Below are positions 32,723 to 43,267 of a DNA stretch of 64,000 bases, piece by piece (the first letter of the stretch is position 1; each line of letters opens with the position of its first letter). Below the pieces are notes generated by a model. That model saw nothing but the letters and a program-made list of their open reading frames with translations. It was not told where the DNA came from and did not search any database. Source of the stretch: Zancudomyces culisetae (taxonomy: Eukaryota > Kickxellomycota > Harpellomycetes > Harpellales > Legeriomycetaceae); NCBI GenBank assembly GCA_001969505.1, contig LSSK01000010.1, forward strand, positions 1-64,000. Reading direction: 5' to 3'. A program made the translations under genes and the position numbers.

Positions 32723-34019
32723 TTTAGTTTGTGTATGGTACTTTTATTTTTTTTACTGGTGGTTTTAGGGTGATTGCTGGTGTGTTAGTGTATATATTCT
32801 TAATAATGTTGTGTATTATGTATTTTGTAGGTCAGTAACTCTATAAATTTTGATAAGGTGTGATAATTAATATTACAAAAGGGATGTGTGATATACCGGC
32901 TCTAAATCTTCGAAAGATGAAGGATGTGTCTTATGTATATGAGTTTCAAAGGGAATCTACCGCTGCACGATAACTTAAGGATCTATACTTTTCAGGTTTT
33001 TTAACGTACTTTATACCGGTTTATATTTAGAAAAATAATGAAAAAGCGAATATATCTAAACCTTCTATAATTACTTTAACAATCAAGCAAGTACAATGTA
33101 TCGTAAATAATGCATACTCGCATTTTATTATTTTTATTTTTATAGAAACTATTTTCTAAATAACCTCTTATTTAACCCGCTACATTTGAATGTTCACAGT
33201 TTTTAGCTTTTCTTTGGGTTCAAAAAATGCCTATATAGTTAGCCTTGTGTAAAAAATAATAATAAAAGGTGATAGATAACAGCCTGCAATAATCCGAATG
33301 ATATTAATTTTATTTTTCCGTGCAGTAGTTGACAACGGATTTAATCAACATGTCTCAGCTCCCGTTCAATCACTCTGGATTTTTTAAAACAAAATGTGTA
33401 TTTTATGTCGCAAGCTCTCCACAAATAATAATAAAAATAGTAATAACAGACAATTACACTTTTGGGCGTTACAGGTTAAGCGATAGATTTTTTTTGGTTG
33501 ATTTGCGTATCAAGTCGAGAGTATGAACCGAAGCGAGTTAGTAATTAAGCCTAACACTGAAGTTCACCTACAAGCTCACAATGGTGCAAATGGCTTACAT
33601 TTTCCTCATTTTTCCTCTGGTTCATGATCATTATTTTTTTTTGTTGATTGAACTATAGTAATAAAAAAAGCTGAGGGATAATGAAAAACACATACTTGTA
33701 TACGGAAACACAAAAGATACGAGGGCTTTAGACCTTGGAATGGCATAATGGCATTCATTGTTCCATACACCTTGCAGTAATGAGATTCATTCCAATTTAC
33801 TGAGCATTATTCACCAAACAATGGAGATACATCATGAATAATGGGAAAATGCTTGCGTATTAGCTTTTAATGTTTTTCAGCTTTTGAATTTCGGTAATTA
33901 GCTCCAGCTTATCGATACGAGTCGTGCACAAACGCCCCAACTTAGGACTAACACAAGGAATTGATATTTGAGCTGTGGAAAATTAAAAAGTATCAAATTT
34001 TTTCGGCTTAATTCAATTT

Positions 34020-34160
34020 AACCCACCCTAACCCCAGCCCTAACCTGATGCCCAATTTTTAGCACATTATTCCCATTTTCACTCTCACTTTGACTCCCAC
34101 TCCCACTTCCGCTCCTACACCCACTCCCGCACCCACACACACGCTCATTCCTACTACAGC
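34020..34160. repeat. C-rich degenerate CCCACTC/CCCTAACC tract
   Basis: The plus strand changes abruptly from AT-rich to pyrimidine/C-rich. It has ACCCACCCTAACCCCAGCCC, then repeats of the form ACTCCCACTCCCACTTCCGC, ending in CACCCACACACACGC. G is nearly absent from the second half. The first part loosely resembles fungal telomere repeat units, but there is no regular array. It could be a nucleosome-excluding promoter element or a decayed minisatellite. Confidence 0.6.
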
Positions 34161-35767
34161 ATTTGTCATCGCCTTACACTTCTTGTAAATATGTATACAA
34201 AAATTATTGGTATTCTTTAATCTGCTTTGACAACGTTGCTCGATCCCACAAAAAAAATCGAGGAGAGTGCCTAAAAATGATACTTTTTTTTTGTAAACGG
34301 CGGATTTATTCGGTATCCGCTTTGGCCTTTATCCTTCAAAAATAAATTCATTGTTAATTTTAGGCACTTTTGCTAGATGTCTGATTTTGCCGCAACTTTT
34401 TTTCCCTCCAATTAACGCTTGAAAGTGTTTTTTTTTGCAATGCACAGAACCCAATTAGGGACTGCGCTGATTAAAAATAGATTGCTATTTATTTTTAGTG
34501 GATACCCAACTTTGGAGTGCACAGCATTTAATAGGATTAGTATAGGCCATTACTGAGATAGTTGTGCTATAAAATTCCACCGCTCGCTTTTTTATTTTTT
34601 GAAGGGATAGAAGGGATGGGGGAGGGGTAAAAAACAGAGATTAAATCAAAATGTAAAAGTAACCACATATGAATCCAGTGTCGTCTCGAGATATACAGTG
34701 ATGCCGTTTTGTTCTCTTTTTACTCGAAAATAGACCGATCAACATGTCGTCTAATTGAATTTTGTGTTTTTTTAGTTTTTGCTATGGGATATTATAACCA
34801 AGAATAAGCTAAATACAGCACATTATTTAGATATCACTTTTTAGAACGCTAAAAAACTCAGTAGCGCATCTATTAGATGTTTATGGGTGGGGGAAGGAGG
34901 AAAGGAGCAAATGATTTTCTTGATAAAACATGTATCTTTGATATTTTAGAGTGTCGGTGTCTTTAATACCCGAATATCCTTAAATAAATAAATAACTAAA
35001 TAAAAACACTATTATCCGAATGAAAGATGTGTTAAAACACATGATTATGAATAAACGTGTCAAGAGATGAGCTTGAATTGATTTTCAGACTCGTACTTAA
35101 AAAGCAGATATGGTTAGTAAAATGCTGTTTAATTTTACTAGGCACTCCCCTGTAAAACATCTTTATGAATATTCGATATAGTCATCAGTTACATTAACTA
35201 GTAGTCAGAAAGTAGAATCAAATATTTAATATGTGGCTATATTCATCGGTATCACTTGAATACAGCGTTATGTTATCTGGTGCCACCAAAGCTGCAATAT
35301 TATGTATATTTATATGTATATTTCCAATAATAAATTGCAATAAGGTGTTATGTTTCTGTGTTTTGTAATTTAGTTAAGCGCATGGTTTTGTCTATATGTT
35401 TTTCCAAAGGTTGAGTGGCTGTTTTATAGCAAACTTCAAAAACAACGGTAATACAGCGAGTATGCTTCTATTTAAAAGTCGAAAGCACCACGTCAATCAA
35501 ACTCGTTTGCTCATAGTTTGCTCTATTTAATCACCAGATCATAAAATCCTGTATACAGTTGAATAAAACTATTAAGGGTCCAAAAATAGGACAAAATTAC
35601 CAAAAGCGAAAATAAGAATAAGCAGCTGAGGGATATGAAAATTAAAGTAGAGCAAGGTTTTGTGATGTTCTCATGGCCAATGTGATTTGCTCATTAGCGT
35701 ATTTCATAATATTCTAGATTGCCACAATTTTCGGCTATTTCTATAAAGTAAATATAAAAAGCGCCAA

Positions 35768-36094
35768 ATGATACAAATGAAATGTGGTCCCAGCCTGCCA
35801 ATCGTGGACCGAGGTTTCGTTTGCCGTTCTTTTTTTGCTTTTTTTGAAATGCATGTTCAAAACACGTTGCTGAAATTTAATGTAACTAGACCTGCCACCT
35901 TGAATTATTACATACTAAACCGATCAAGGCGAGGATTAAATCTTGACAACAAAGATCCTAAGAGAACCAAGGATTTTGCAGCTAACTTAGCAACTAAGGC
36001 AGTATATATAACCGAGCTAAAGGCGCAAAATAAAAATTACAACTTATCTCATACACCTTCTTTTGTCCGCATAATAGAGACTGAGTTAGTTTAG
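35768..36094 (+). CDS. Short open frame upstream of the DENND6-like gene (uncertain)
   Basis: An ATG-initiated frame of 108 codons ends 174 bases before the DENND6-like start. Composition is balanced (Leu, Asn, Arg, Lys, Thr) and no family is recognised. It could be a small separate gene, an upstream ORF on the DENND6 transcript, or chance. No RNA evidence is available here. Confidence 0.25.
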   Translation: MIQMKCGPSLPIVDRGFVCRSFFAFFEMHVQNTLLKFNVTRPATLNYYILNRSRRGLNLDNKDPKRTKDFAANLATKAVYITELKAQNKNYNLSHTPSFVRIIETELV

Positions 36095-36268
36095 ACACAA
36101 ATTCAGCTCAAAATATGATCTAAAGGTATAGAAAACAAAGGGTAGTATTTATAAGTAGATAGCAACCAAACGGGAACAAAATAAATTCGAAAGTGGTGTG
36201 AAAAAAAAAACAAGAGAAATGAAAGTGTACCAAGTAGTTTCACAAATTTCGAGAAAAATATAGAAGAT

Positions 36269-39200
36269 ATGACCGAACCCATTAGGACGCGTACCGATTT
36301 AGAAAGTGGACGACCAAAAGCAAAAGCGAATGATAAAGTTCGATCGACTGGTAGTTCTCAAAAGAAAAATACCATGTTTACGAATAAAATGGACGAAGCA
36401 ACCAGCAAAAATGACAAAAAGTACATTGTTGGCGGAATCAGCCCTTTAATAAGTGAAATACATCAAAATGACACCACAGCTTCGACTTTTTTGAATTCAC
36501 AAGCAGATACGAAAAGTTGTGTGGCTAGTGACCTTACTAAAAGCCAAAAAATTTCTAGAGCGGATCGGACAAAGAATGTTGATACCCATTTAAATGTTGG
36601 GAAGCGAACGGAGAATGTTTTAGCTATATTAACAGCAACAGCGACAATGGATCAGCGAGTTACACGATCCTCATCATATTGTGGCCACAGATCTAAAAAG
36701 AAGCACGAATTTGTAGATGAGGAAAGAACAAGGCGGGGCGTAAGTTCGGGATATATAAGCGAGGGATATCGGGAGCCGGATATCACACAGAATAAAAGCA
36801 CACATGTGGCCGAAACGACAAATATATTTGACGATAGAGAGCTAGATAAGCTGAGGCGGTGGATAACGGCCATAGCCACCGTTAGTTTTGACGAAGATAC
36901 AGGCCCTGAGCTCAGACAAGTTACTCCAATGATGGATTTCAGCGAGAGTGAGCGGCAGACAATAGGATTTTCTAGCATGCCTGACTCTTCCGTAAACGAG
37001 CTATACGATTCTGTTTATTCCTTCCGATTTAGGGTAGATTATAAGCGTCTGATGTTAAAGGAAGAAACAAGCTTTTTATACGCGTATTCATTTTTCCGCC
37101 AGCGGAGGGATCCACTCACAAGGAGGGGAGGGATGCAGGAGGCAATAGTAATAATAACGCAACATGAGCTGAATGGGCTCTATTTGCGGATGGCTGAGGT
37201 TCTGGGTCATGAATATTTCGAAAATGGTGGAGATGTTATCAAACAAGCCCTTCAGAATATTATAGGATGGCCTCAGCCTATGGAAGGGGAAGTGATGAAT
37301 TTGCATTTTTTAAATAATATGCTGAAAGTTGCCATGCCAATCAACAACAGCTTACAAATTCTCGAAACTAGTGGGTTTTCACTAAAAAGGTACAATCCAA
37401 GTGAGCACATACTTGCAGGGACTATTACTGGAGAGCTACTTAGAAACTTTAGAAGTAATATCAGGGATCTCTGGGCGTGTTGGGAGGTGATGATTTTGGG
37501 TGAGTCATTGGTGGTGTTTGCTGACTCTCCGCCTCGATGTAGCGAAGTGGTTTACGGATTGATAGACTTGATCTATCCAATAAAGTACTGTGGGGATTAC
37601 CGACCATACTTTACTATACAGGATCCAGATTTTTGGTCATTAGTTTCGTCAAAAAGAGTTCCCACCAACACCATCCTCGGTGTTACTAATCCCCTGTTCA
37701 AAGAACCACTAAAGCACTGGCCGAACATTCTAATTCTGGAGTCAGCATTTCGGATACGGCGAATTAATACACAGACAAACATATTTTCAGGACTTTCACA
37801 AGGAAATCTTCACACCCGAGGACTTAAGCTAAATAATTTGGGCGGCACCTCAGGAAATTCTGCGAAAACATCTGAGTCTGGGCTCAGAACGAAGCGTAAG
37901 GTGTTGGTGACGCCCGAAAAGGAGTTTTTGGCCTCTATTGAAGCCGATATTTTGTACAATTACAAACCACCATGGGTAATCAGTAACAGGCTTAGACGAC
38001 ACTTTACCGAGCTCACAGAGCAGTTCCTTACCCCCCTGAATAGATACTTTTCGGCACTCATCCCACCGATTTCAAGTGATTTTATCACTATACTTTCGTC
38101 GCACAATCACAATGTATTATATTTTGAGGTAACACCGCCTTTGATAAAACCATGGAAGAGTAGTAACTTTTTTGAATCATTGTCTGAACATGGCCTTCCT
38201 GTCGGACTAATCGGAAAACCTACAGCCGTTAAATCAGCTAGCGCTGCTGCTTCTGCATTTGCGGCAGCAATCTTTAGCAAAGCCACAGCTCCAAAGCAAA
38301 CCTCAACTTCGAATTTAGGCAGTGCAGTTTTAGATCTTGGTGATGGTAGACTCGACCCGAGATCTAATTCTGGGACAGCTACTGACTCTTCTTTATCTTG
38401 GTCAGGTACTCGAAAAAAGCACGGGAATGGAGGTTTATTCACTATTAGCGATGAATGGATTTCCCTTTACAGCAAGTTCATTAGTTGTGGTAACTTCGCC
38501 ACATGGTTATCCCGACGTACAACTGAGGCACAAGACGAAATTTGGAAGCGTTACTTTACAAATATAGCCAACTATGACTTTGATAAGTATCTCTACTTTA
38601 CAGGTCATGTTTCGCTGGTTCATCTTGTTGATTTTGTTTTATGCACCACACAGGAGCTTCAAATCAGCGATGGCTCAGATCAACACAACATGATGTCCGA
38701 ACCTTTAAGTGATGTATCCTTTAGAAATCATGAACAGCCATTAGCCTTCACAGCAAAAGGAACACCTCTCAATCGTGAAAGCCCAGACATGTTTACCACT
38801 AGAAACTCGACTAGTAGGAACGTATCCTTTGAAGCCAAATACTCGAAGGTATCTAGAAATCGCTCTCATAGCTCAGCTATACATGGTATAAAAAAGCCAA
38901 CGCACGGGTACATGAACAACGAGCCGCATAAACCACTAGTTTCACGCCACAACAATCTGTTAACCGTTCCTTTGGCCTCTCCAGTGCCAACTCATCCGCT
39001 TATGAAGGCTAGCTCTGACCAAAGATCCAGCTCAGCAACTAGCCTTTATCGCAGTAATTACGGATATTCGCCATCATTGAACGGTTCTGACCCTCTTATC
39101 CACCACCCCGAAACGATAAGCTCACAGAAGGCGATTTTGGGAAGCCATGGTATGGTGGTTGGTTTTGTGACAAGCAAAAGTACCACATCGATGCATAACT

Positions 39201-39910
39201 ACAAGGAACAGCACAAAAACTCTGCACCCCCGCAAGTAAATCGCACTTCTCACAGCTTTAACGAAAAAAACACGGTTTTCCGGAGAGGTGTTGCTAAAAG
39301 CGAAGCCAGTACTAGAGGTTCTGGCTCTCCTTCTTTAGATATATTGGGTTCAGATTTAGCACACACTTCACGGGTATCTTCACGCTCACCTCATCCATCG
39401 AGTAGCAATCTAGTTTCCCTGGAAGCTAGTGCTCGTAACCAAGGAAATCTGCCTTTCCAGAAAAGGTGCTTACGTTCTGAAAAAGAGATTTTATTGTTAG
39501 CTAACTTTTTGGCAAGTATTTTAAAGTGTCGTGAACGGAATGGTAATATTAATACAAGCTCATGCAATGAGCTTTGTGATGCTACTTCTGCGTTAAAAGA
39601 TGGGATATCTGCTTTGCCTTCCAGAAGACAACACTCAGGGGATAGCGGAGAAGCGAACACCAACTTTTCAGTGGATAATTCCACGTATCAGCATGAGACT
39701 GGGAAATCTTTTAATAATTTGGGTACTGGAAGCAAAAAGAGCTGCGAAAATCCGAGTTGTTCCTTGTCTACTTTCTTTCAATCGATCCAACAGCATCGTC
39801 TGTGTCTAGCTGATAACACAAAGATGAAGATTTCTCGTCAATTAGAACATATATGTGCGTTTTTACCCAGCTCTTTGTCATCTGGTTTTCACCGCTATTA
39901 CATTCATTAA
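36269..39910 (+). CDS. DENND6-like (DENN domain) Rab guanine nucleotide exchange factor with long extensions
   Basis: DENND6 proteins activate Rab GTPases (Rab14 in animals) in endosomal recycling. The frame is uninterrupted from the ATG at 36269 to 39910 (1213 residues). The DENN module begins near residue 193 (LRRWITAIATVSFDEDTGPE), continues with the uDENN-type FSSMPDSS and SFRFRVDYKR, then YAYSFFRQRRDP. The family-typical WACWEVMILGESLVVFADSP, YCGDYRPYFTIQDPDFW and TILGVTNPLFKEPLKHWPNI follow (about 410-485). A C-terminal helical part has RLRRHFTELTEQFLTPLNRY, and later ISLYSKFISCGNFATWLSRR. The conserved module ends near 800. Animal DENND6 is about 600 residues, so this copy has an N-terminal tail of about 190 and a C-terminal Ser/Asn/His-rich tail of about 400, plus an Ala/Ser-rich linker near 650-720. 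The tails look disordered and could hold regulatory phosphosites. Confidence 0.85.
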   Translation: MTEPIRTRTDLESGRPKAKANDKVRSTGSSQKKNTMFTNKMDEATSKNDKKYIVGGISPLISEIHQNDTTASTFLNSQADTKSCVASDLTKSQKISRADRTKNVDTHLNVGKRTENVLAILTATATMDQRVTRSSSYCGHRSKKKHEFVDEERTRRGVSSGYISEGYREPDITQNKSTHVAETTNIFDDRELDKLRRWITAIATVSFDEDTGPELRQVTPMMDFSESERQTIGFSSMPDSSVNELYDSVYSFRFRVDYKRLMLKEETSFLYAYSFFRQRRDPLTRRGGMQEAIVIITQHELNGLYLRMAEVLGHEYFENGGDVIKQALQNIIGWPQPMEGEVMNLHFLNNMLKVAMPINNSLQILETSGFSLKRYNPSEHILAGTITGELLRNFRSNIRDLWACWEVMILGESLVVFADSPPRCSEVVYGLIDLIYPIKYCGDYRPYFTIQDPDFWSLVSSKRVPTNTILGVTNPLFKEPLKHWPNILILESAFRIRRINTQTNIFSGLSQGNLHTRGLKLNNLGGTSGNSAKTSESGLRTKRKVLVTPEKEFLASIEADILYNYKPPWVISNRLRRHFTELTEQFLTPLNRYFSALIPPISSDFITILSSHNHNVLYFEVTPPLIKPWKSSNFFESLSEHGLPVGLIGKPTAVKSASAAASAFAAAIFSKATAPKQTSTSNLGSAVLDLGDGRLDPRSNSGTATDSSLSWSGTRKKHGNGGLFTISDEWISLYSKFISCGNFATWLSRRTTEAQDEIWKRYFTNIANYDFDKYLYFTGHVSLVHLVDFVLCTTQELQISDGSDQHNMMSEPLSDVSFRNHEQPLAFTAKGTPLNRESPDMFTTRNSTSRNVSFEAKYSKVSRNRSHSSAIHGIKKPTHGYMNNEPHKPLVSRHNNLLTVPLASPVPTHPLMKASSDQRSSSATSLYRSNYGYSPSLNGSDPLIHHPETISSQKAILGSHGMVVGFVTSKSTTSMHNYKEQHKNSAPPQVNRTSHSFNEKNTVFRRGVAKSEASTRGSGSPSLDILGSDLAHTSRVSSRSPHPSSSNLVSLEASARNQGNLPFQKRCLRSEKEILLLANFLASILKCRERNGNINTSSCNELCDATSALKDGISALPSRRQHSGDSGEANTNFSVDNSTYQHETGKSFNNLGTGSKKSCENPSCSLSTFFQSIQQHRLCLADNTKMKISRQLEHICAFLPSSLSSGFHRYYIH

Positions 39911-40590
39911 CATTTCCACCCTACACCCTACACCCTCCAGTTTCTCTTTTTACTTTGTTTTGTTTGTCCATATACCTAACCTTCTCTCCTGTTCCTTTTT
40001 TTACGATTTAGAAACGAATGGAAAAAAGATTATAAAAAGTCAAATTTGGATTGTGGTAATCCTGTGGTAATTGATATTGGTATATTCATTAGCCTCCCCC
40101 CACTGTTATATTTTTATGGGTTTATGTGTAGCAAGCCCAAATTTTATTAACTGGTTTAAGCAAGATTTAAGGGTAATTTACTCATTTCTAAAATATGATA
40201 GAACAAGGCCATAAAAAGGGCGACTTTTAATAGAAAATTGTCCCGAACATTTATTGTGTATCTTGATCGGTCTGAGGGTATTTGATGTCAGTTTATCATT
40301 AAACGCTATCCCTTCAGATTCTATGACTCCTTTTCTGGTAGAAACACTTCAGAAAAAAAGTGTAAAAATTGATTCTAACAACAGATACATTGAAGGTAGA
40401 ACCATTAGCAAAGCAGATGTAGGTCATGTGTAACTAGATAATTATGGTTCTTTAGAGTCGCTACAGCTCGCCACATTTTTTATTTTTATTTTTTCCTTTC
40501 AAAAGATATTTTTAAGCTTTTACTAGATTTATACACTGATCTCATTCATAATTTTAAACTAAAATAAGGGTGCGGCTCTAGATGTCACTG
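39911..40590. other. Spacer downstream of the DENND6-like gene
   Basis: It follows the stop with a short CACCCTACACCCTACACCCTCC pyrimidine tract (39917-39939), a likely 3' UTR feature. The remainder is AT-rich and holds nothing I can assign. Confidence 0.5.
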
Positions 40591-40854
40591 TTAGAAGGAA
40601 AACACTGAATTGAATCTACCACGTTTTGCGCTGTAAATATCTCCTTTACTAGACCCAAAGTTGGTCATTGATGGCTTTCTCTGTTTAGACCGGTATTTAT
40701 TGCTGGAATCAAACAAATCCTCTAATTCTGACGAAAAACTGTTAGAAAGCACTCGTTTGTTTGATACTGGGGGTTCTCCTAGCTCCCTTAACCGAGCTTT
40801 ATTGTTTAGCATTGCTGCTATGATTTTCGCTTTGCTCCTAACTATATCAAACAT
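40591..40854 (-). CDS. Short basic hypothetical protein (87 aa)
   Basis: An ATG at 40854 opens 87 codons. The N-terminal part (VRSKAKIIAAMLNNKARLRE, then LGEPPVSNKR) looks like a helix followed by a turn, and the C-terminal half is Ser/Lys/Arg-rich (SKQRKPSMTNFGSSKGD, then AKRGRFNSVF). Such a layout would suit a small nuclear protein or a last exon of a longer gene; an acceptor-like GATATAG lies at its 5' end. I cannot assign a family. The sense is favoured by the non-random composition only. Confidence 0.4.
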   Translation of the reverse strand: MFDIVRSKAKIIAAMLNNKARLRELGEPPVSNKRVLSNSFSSELEDLFDSSNKYRSKQRKPSMTNFGSSKGDIYSAKRGRFNSVFSF

Positions 40855-43267
40855 CAACGCTACATTCTATTTCCTTTGATTCTTTGTTTTTAAAAAAAAT
40901 GATGAAAAAAGTGCAGAATACACCAACGTTAAGGAGTGGTGTTATCAGTATTGGTTTTTCGTTTGTAGCAAACATAGAAAAAAGTAAGCATGTTGTAGTT
41001 ACCTTTCACCCCCTGATCTATGCCATATTCATCAATGTATTGAAACTCCTTGAGAGTGCTTACAGTATATGCATTTATTCTGTAGTATTCAAAGGCTTGA
41101 TCTGAGCCGTGGAGCAAAAAACATTCTATGAGCATAAGTGTCTATAATGTACAACAATAGTCTATGCTTAGCTCCTGCAATTTTTAGTTGTAATGCGAAT
41201 CATTATGATAGTTTCGAGATACTCGTATTACCTTGAGAATGTGTTTCCAATACTTTCCCTTATCGTTTAATCTTTTTTCAAGAATTACCAATATTTCAAA
41301 CAGCTTTACTCTTTGTTATATATTTTTCGCAGTTTTAAGGTTGTTCCAAATTAGTTGAATAAGTTCAAATGTGTAAATAGTAACGAAAATGAGCTCGATA
41401 TATTTGAGAAAGAAAAAACAGATTGCTGAGAAAAGCCCATACCTATCAAATGTCCCTTTGACAATTTCATCTACCAGCTGTAGACTTGGGCATTGTTGTT
41501 CGTTTGATGTAGCTTGTATAACCTTTTTTTGTATTTTTGAATACCCCATGGCGTAGCATTTTCTGGTAAAGCATAAGTAGTAATAGAAATAGTAATAGAA
41601 ATAGTAATAGAAATAGTGGTAGTGATAGTGATAGTGGTAGTGAAAAGTACAGATATATCATCAACCAAAAATTTTGTTAATAGATGTACTACTTACAGCG
41701 AACGAATTAACCTTTTGGTTGTGCCCTCCATTCTATTGATGTTATAAACTCGGCTTTTGGTTTCACAGATTACTGGCGCAAAAAGCAAGCTTTCAGTTAA
41801 TATATTAAGCAGAAGTAGGCATTCGCGTTATATCAGATGTGGCAGTAGCTATAGTTAAAAGTAATAAAGTGACTGGTAATTATATATATCTCACTATTAT
41901 ATAAAAATCCTGATACTACCTAGGATCTCTAGCAATATTTATTAGCACAAGAGAGTATATTAAAGCAGTTTTGTTATAGACAAGGTGTAAGGAATATTAT
42001 GAAATCGTATTAGAGATACTGAAATTGAGGAGGCGGTAAAAATACACTTTAAGAGTGTAAGGAGAACGAGCTCAAAACATGCTGTGTATATAAACAGACG
42101 TGAAAAAGGAAACAAGTGTGAATGCAAACATGGCTGAAAGTACGCAATTAGCATACCTGTAGTAATTATTTGGTTTATGTATATTACCAGGATCGTCACA
42201 AAACTATGAATGATTTTTAGTGCTTACTCGTATGAAATGTTCAGAGACAGTTTATTTGCTTTGTGGGCTTGAGTCTTATAGAAAAATATATGACACCATG
42301 TCTCGGGATAATTAATAATAATTGATCTGAAACCTTAAAATTAAAAAACAGCCACTCTTCAACAGAGTAAAAGTGTAAATAAAAACCAGGTATTATGAGT
42401 AATCTTTTACCCCACTAAAGCTTTACTAATCCTTTAGTATATAAAGGAATTCCCAATTAAGTGTGAAAAAAGGAAAGTGTGAGCTTAGTATAACGAAGAC
42501 TAAAAATTTTATTTTATTACCAGAAAATGCCTTTCAGAGAAAGGTTTTTAGCATTAATGTACTTTTCAGTATATTAGTTGCCTGTTTTTTTTATAAAGAT
42601 TATAATACTATAAGATGTGTACTGTATTTTATGGCAAATTTCAAATCGAAACTTATTGAAGGGCACATCGATTCATTTTATCTTGACTGCTGTAACAACT
42701 CAAGTTAACATTGACTTTTTATTGTTTGCTAGGTACTCTTTAAAGCTTAAAAACTGTAGCAAACTGTCATTTATTACGCTGTGAGTGAAAAAACGCTTTT
42801 TTGATGCCATGTTGGTGTATGTACTATGAGCTACATTGTAGGTTAGCGCATCCAAGTATAACGCTTTAAGCGTGTATGCTACCGCCTTTGCGCTACGCTT
42901 ACAGGGGGTGTTGTGTTTATCTACATGTAGGGCGATCTCCTATTCCCTAATACGAGTCAAATAACCTGTTGAACTTTGTGTCCCCCAAAAAGTAAGGGAT
43001 TCTCCAGGTCAATAAAACAAATTGCAATAAAGCCCGCTGTTGAGTGGAATGTCGCTGCTTGGTGATAATTGGTCCATTTTTGGTCCTCGAAACAGAGCTA
43101 GCTCAACAAAACCCCCCCCCCCCAAAAAATACCGAATAAAAGATGAAGTGAATTAAAGAAATATGGTACATGGAAGAAGGATATTTATTTCTATTTTGTT
43201 CAAGTGGTGTTTAATATTACCTTTTTTTGCAATAGAATACAGAAAAAACTGCGTTTGTTAAATAATA
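40855..43267. other. 2.4 kb AT-rich region with small repeats
   Basis: No gene is supported. It contains an ATAGAAATAGTA/GTGATAGTG tandem repeat (41577-41641), a perfect short palindrome at 42861-42873, and a 12-C homopolymer at 43112-43123 flanked by A runs. The stretch 42830-43060 is less AT-rich than its surroundings and ends in the likely PPX1 promoter. Confidence 0.5.
41577..41641. repeat. Imperfect ATAGTA/ATAGAA tandem repeat
   Basis: About ten degenerate hexamer units of the type GTAATA-GAAATA grade into GTGATA/GTGGTA. It is non-coding and typical of an expanding and decaying microsatellite. Confidence 0.8.

Larger units (their letters stand above)
32723..36268. other. 3.5 kb intergenic region between divergent genes
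   Basis: It separates the minus-strand Asn/Gln-rich gene from the DENND6-like gene. It contains a C-rich strand-asymmetric tract (34020-34160), a G-rich patch near 34600-34630 (GGGATGGGGGAGGGG), and an open frame at 35768-36094 listed separately with low confidence. No other coding exon was recognised. Confidence 0.5.

Noticed and set aside
42463-42708. An 81-codon plus-strand frame
   Set aside because: It opens with GTG, has no convincing motif and lies in AT-rich spacer sequence.
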